Below, piece after piece: positions 10,683-11,681 of a stretch of DNA of 11,681 nt (its first letter is position 1; each line of letters opens with the position of its first letter). A model generated the notes under the pieces. The model saw nothing but the letters and a program-made list of their open reading frames with translations, ran no database searches and was not told the origin of the DNA. Source of the stretch: Methanosarcina sp. (GTDB lineage: Archaea; Halobacteriota; Methanosarcinia; Methanosarcinales; Methanosarcinaceae); NCBI GenBank assembly GCA_017883485.1, contig JADGNM010000043.1, forward strand, positions 1 through 11,681, written 5' to 3'. The position numbers and the translations under genes are program-made.

Positions 10683-10915
10683 CAGTTTCCCACCTTTCTT
10701 ATTAGTGATACATACTCATTAACACTAAGGAATGATTAAAAAATAACATCGAGTTTTTTACTTCCAGAATGGCTCTATAATTCCATTTCATCTAATAATC
10801 ATCAAGACCATATTAGTACCTGAAATACTTGAAATTATATTTTTGTCATTCCTAATAAGGCACTAATAAATATATTACTAATAAATTTGTTAGTAATAAT
10901 CTATCAGTGAGAATC
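10683..10915. promoter_or_regulatory. Divergent intergenic region with CTAATAA motifs
   Basis: This 233-nt region separates the minus-strand pseudogene from the + strand ATPase remnant and must hold both promoters. It contains CTAATAA at 10792-10798, 10852-10858, 10863-10869 and 10878-10884, and the reverse form TTATTAG at 10699-10705. A 15-nt imperfect direct repeat (13 of 15 identical) lies at 10862-10876 and 10877-10891. AATAAATATATT near 10865-10876 is a good TATA candidate for the + strand gene. Confidence 0.5.
10873..10898. promoter_or_regulatory. 9-bp inverted repeat, candidate operator
   Basis: TATTACTAA and TTAGTAATA form a perfect 9-bp inverted repeat around the 8-nt spacer TAAATTTG. 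It overlaps the end of the TATA-like box and ends 17 nt before the ATG of the ATPase remnant. That is a fitting place for a repressor to block transcription start. No regulator gene is seen nearby, so the binding protein is unknown. Confidence 0.45.
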
Positions 10916-11245
10916 ATGTCATTCACCATAAAACCAGCAAAAGGGGAAGAATTAGTAAACAGGGAAGAGCTTGAGGAGAAAATGCTTTCCGAGTTGGAGG
11001 ACAAAAGCTCGACTGTCGGATATGACTCTACGGAAAACGAAGGATTGGATAAACCTCTATTTTGAAGGAAATCCAGAGATGGCTGGAGGCAAGCACTGAT
11101 TGTGTTACGGTTTATTTTTCGGTATGGGACCTGATAGATTATTCTGCAGAGGAGTTCTGTGAAAAACTCAGCATGGAAATAATTGACGCCTATAGTCCAA
11201 AACTTGGTTTAAAGATAGGGCTCGCGAAAATCCTTAAATTACCAG
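10916..11245 (+). pseudogene. Truncated archaeal P-loop ATPase (ATPase_2-like), disrupted in Walker A
   Basis: The first 36 codons give MSFTIKPAKGEELVNREELE and on to STVGY, the typical start of a large Methanosarcina AAA-type ATPase family (recognised from memory). One base has been lost near 11024-11025. In the restored frame the text reads LYGKRRIG, stop, TSILKEIQRWLEA: a GxxxxGKT Walker A at 11032-11058 in which the lysine codon is TAA (11050-11052). Family-like sequence continues (VTVYFSVWDLIDY, EEFCEKLSMEIIDAY) and ends near 11245, where the frame runs into the opposite-strand hepT gene. Walker B, sensor and C-terminal regions are absent, leaving about 110 residues of a protein normally several hundred long. 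A modest GTGAG lies 4 nt before the ATG. Without Walker A and most of the domain, no ATPase activity is possible. Confidence 0.8.
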
Positions 11246-11248
11246 TGA

Positions 11249-11611
11249 TTACCCGTGTTTGGAAAGCAAGTACTTTGCAATGTATTCAGCAAAGAGTTCC
11301 AGGTCATCAATATCATTTTGAAGATGAGAATAAAGCTTTTCCAAATCGATATCAGTATACATGTGCACAAGCACGTTCCTGAATCCGGCTGCAGGTGCAA
11401 GTTTTTCGGCAAAGGTCATCGGGAGAATGTTGTGCTGGCCAAGTATCAGGACAGCTTCTCTGTAAGTATCCGGGCGTTTCAATCTCTCACTGGAAATTAT
11501 CATCTCACATATGTCAATTACGTACAAAAGCGAGACCTCCATATATCTTTCGACTGCTCCTCTCAAAGTACGATCGTTTCTTATTTCGTAACTATTCAGA
11601 TAACCTTTCAA
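11249..11611 (-). CDS. hepT: HepT-like HEPN (DUF86) toxin, N terminus doubtful
   Basis: This 120-residue all-helical protein carries GFRNVLVHMY at 77-86, which holds the HEPN RNase motif RX4HXY (Arg78, His83, Tyr85). It also has the family's RGAVERYMEVSLLYVIDI block at 17-34. HepT proteins are the toxin half of type VII toxin-antitoxin pairs; the partner MntA nucleotidyltransferase AMPylates the motif tyrosine (family knowledge). The only start in this frame is TTG at 11609-11611, directly preceded by an in-frame TAG, and there is no good ribosome binding site. A different frame just upstream reads KIVAFERLSE, then TAG, which looks like the missing first helix. So the 5' end may have suffered a small deletion, and the gene may be a pseudogene. 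The C terminus looks complete. No antitoxin gene lies in the 70 nt left before the window end. Confidence 0.65.
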   Translation of the reverse strand: MKGYLNSYEIRNDRTLRGAVERYMEVSLLYVIDICEMIISSERLKRPDTYREAVLILGQHNILPMTFAEKLAPAAGFRNVLVHMYTDIDLEKLYSHLQNDIDDLELFAEYIAKYLLSKHG

Positions 11612-11617
11612 AGGCTA

Positions 11618-11646
11618 CAATTTTTCCTCGTTTCGAGGAAAAATTG
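11618..11646. repeat. Perfect 13-bp inverted repeat (hairpin) upstream of hepT
   Basis: CAATTTTTCCTCG and CGAGGAAAAATTG are perfectly complementary around a 3-nt TTT loop. On the minus strand it sits between a TATA-like box and the hepT start, so it would lie at the very 5' end of the hepT message and contains its only GAGG. It could sequester a ribosome binding site, be an operator, or be the scar of an element. Confidence 0.8.
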
Positions 11647-11647
11647 C

Positions 11648-11656
11648 ATATAAAAT
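11648..11656 (-). promoter_or_regulatory. TATA-like box for hepT
   Basis: On the minus strand TTTTATATG is a good archaeal TATA match. It would place the transcription start near 11625, inside the hairpin and only about 15 nt before the TTG start. An own promoter would mean hepT can be transcribed without an upstream antitoxin gene, which is unusual for this family. Confidence 0.35.
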
Positions 11657-11681
11657 GAATACTATTTTGTTTCGTTATTAT

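Noticed and set aside
10792..10900. Repeated CTAATAA units as a CRISPR-like array
   Set aside because: The motif is only 7 nt, the spacing is irregular and no spacers of uniform length exist; it fits operator sites or AT-rich chance better.
11255..11653. Plus-strand frames of 87-132 codons opposite hepT
   Set aside because: They are antisense to a protein with a clear HEPN motif and cross the hairpin; no ribosome binding site or domain was seen.

Overview
The window looks like chromosomal DNA of a methanogenic archaeon, most likely a Methanosarcina. Four things point there: a two-gene topoisomerase VI operon (the archaeal type IIB enzyme) sits beside a full bacterial-type gyrase operon; ribosome binding sites are GGAG/GAGGTG-like; intergenic DNA is very AT-rich and holds TATA-like boxes; and the accessory genes at the right end match, from memory, families that are common in Methanosarcina. 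The species cannot be named from the sequence alone.

Left two thirds (1-8608), all on the + strand: top6B and top6A are 1 nt apart. After a 642-nt non-coding gap come gyrB and gyrA, 11 nt apart. Topo VI (A2B2) relaxes and decatenates DNA using ATP, and gyrase (A2B2) introduces negative supercoils, so nearly the whole type II topoisomerase capacity of the cell may be encoded here. All four genes are intact and carry the expected ATPase, Toprim and catalytic tyrosine residues. The oddity is GyrA: about 90 extra acidic residues at the N terminus, partly built of tandem repeats, and a long acidic tail of 36 Asp/Glu in the last 62 residues.

Middle (8609-9316): a 708-nt AT-rich gap between convergent genes. 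It has a pair of GC-rich hairpins just after gyrA and, at 9221-9295, a compact element that can form consecutive stem-loops.

Right third (9317-11681): a region of gene decay. A minus-strand gene for a helical-repeat protein (tentatively the part downstream of a SWIM zinc finger) is broken by two single-base losses. Divergent from it is the 5' stub of an archaeal P-loop ATPase gene, hit by a single-base loss, a stop codon exactly at the Walker A lysine, and truncation. The stub runs straight into the 3' end of a minus-strand HepT-like (HEPN/DUF86) toxin gene, whose own N terminus looks disrupted and whose MntA-type antitoxin is not seen. The divergent promoter region carries a 9-bp inverted repeat and several CTAATAA motifs. 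I see no convincing new multi-gene system. The most interesting signals are the GyrA extensions, the Walker A ochre codon, the structured element at 9221-9295, and the perfect 13-bp hairpin upstream of hepT.
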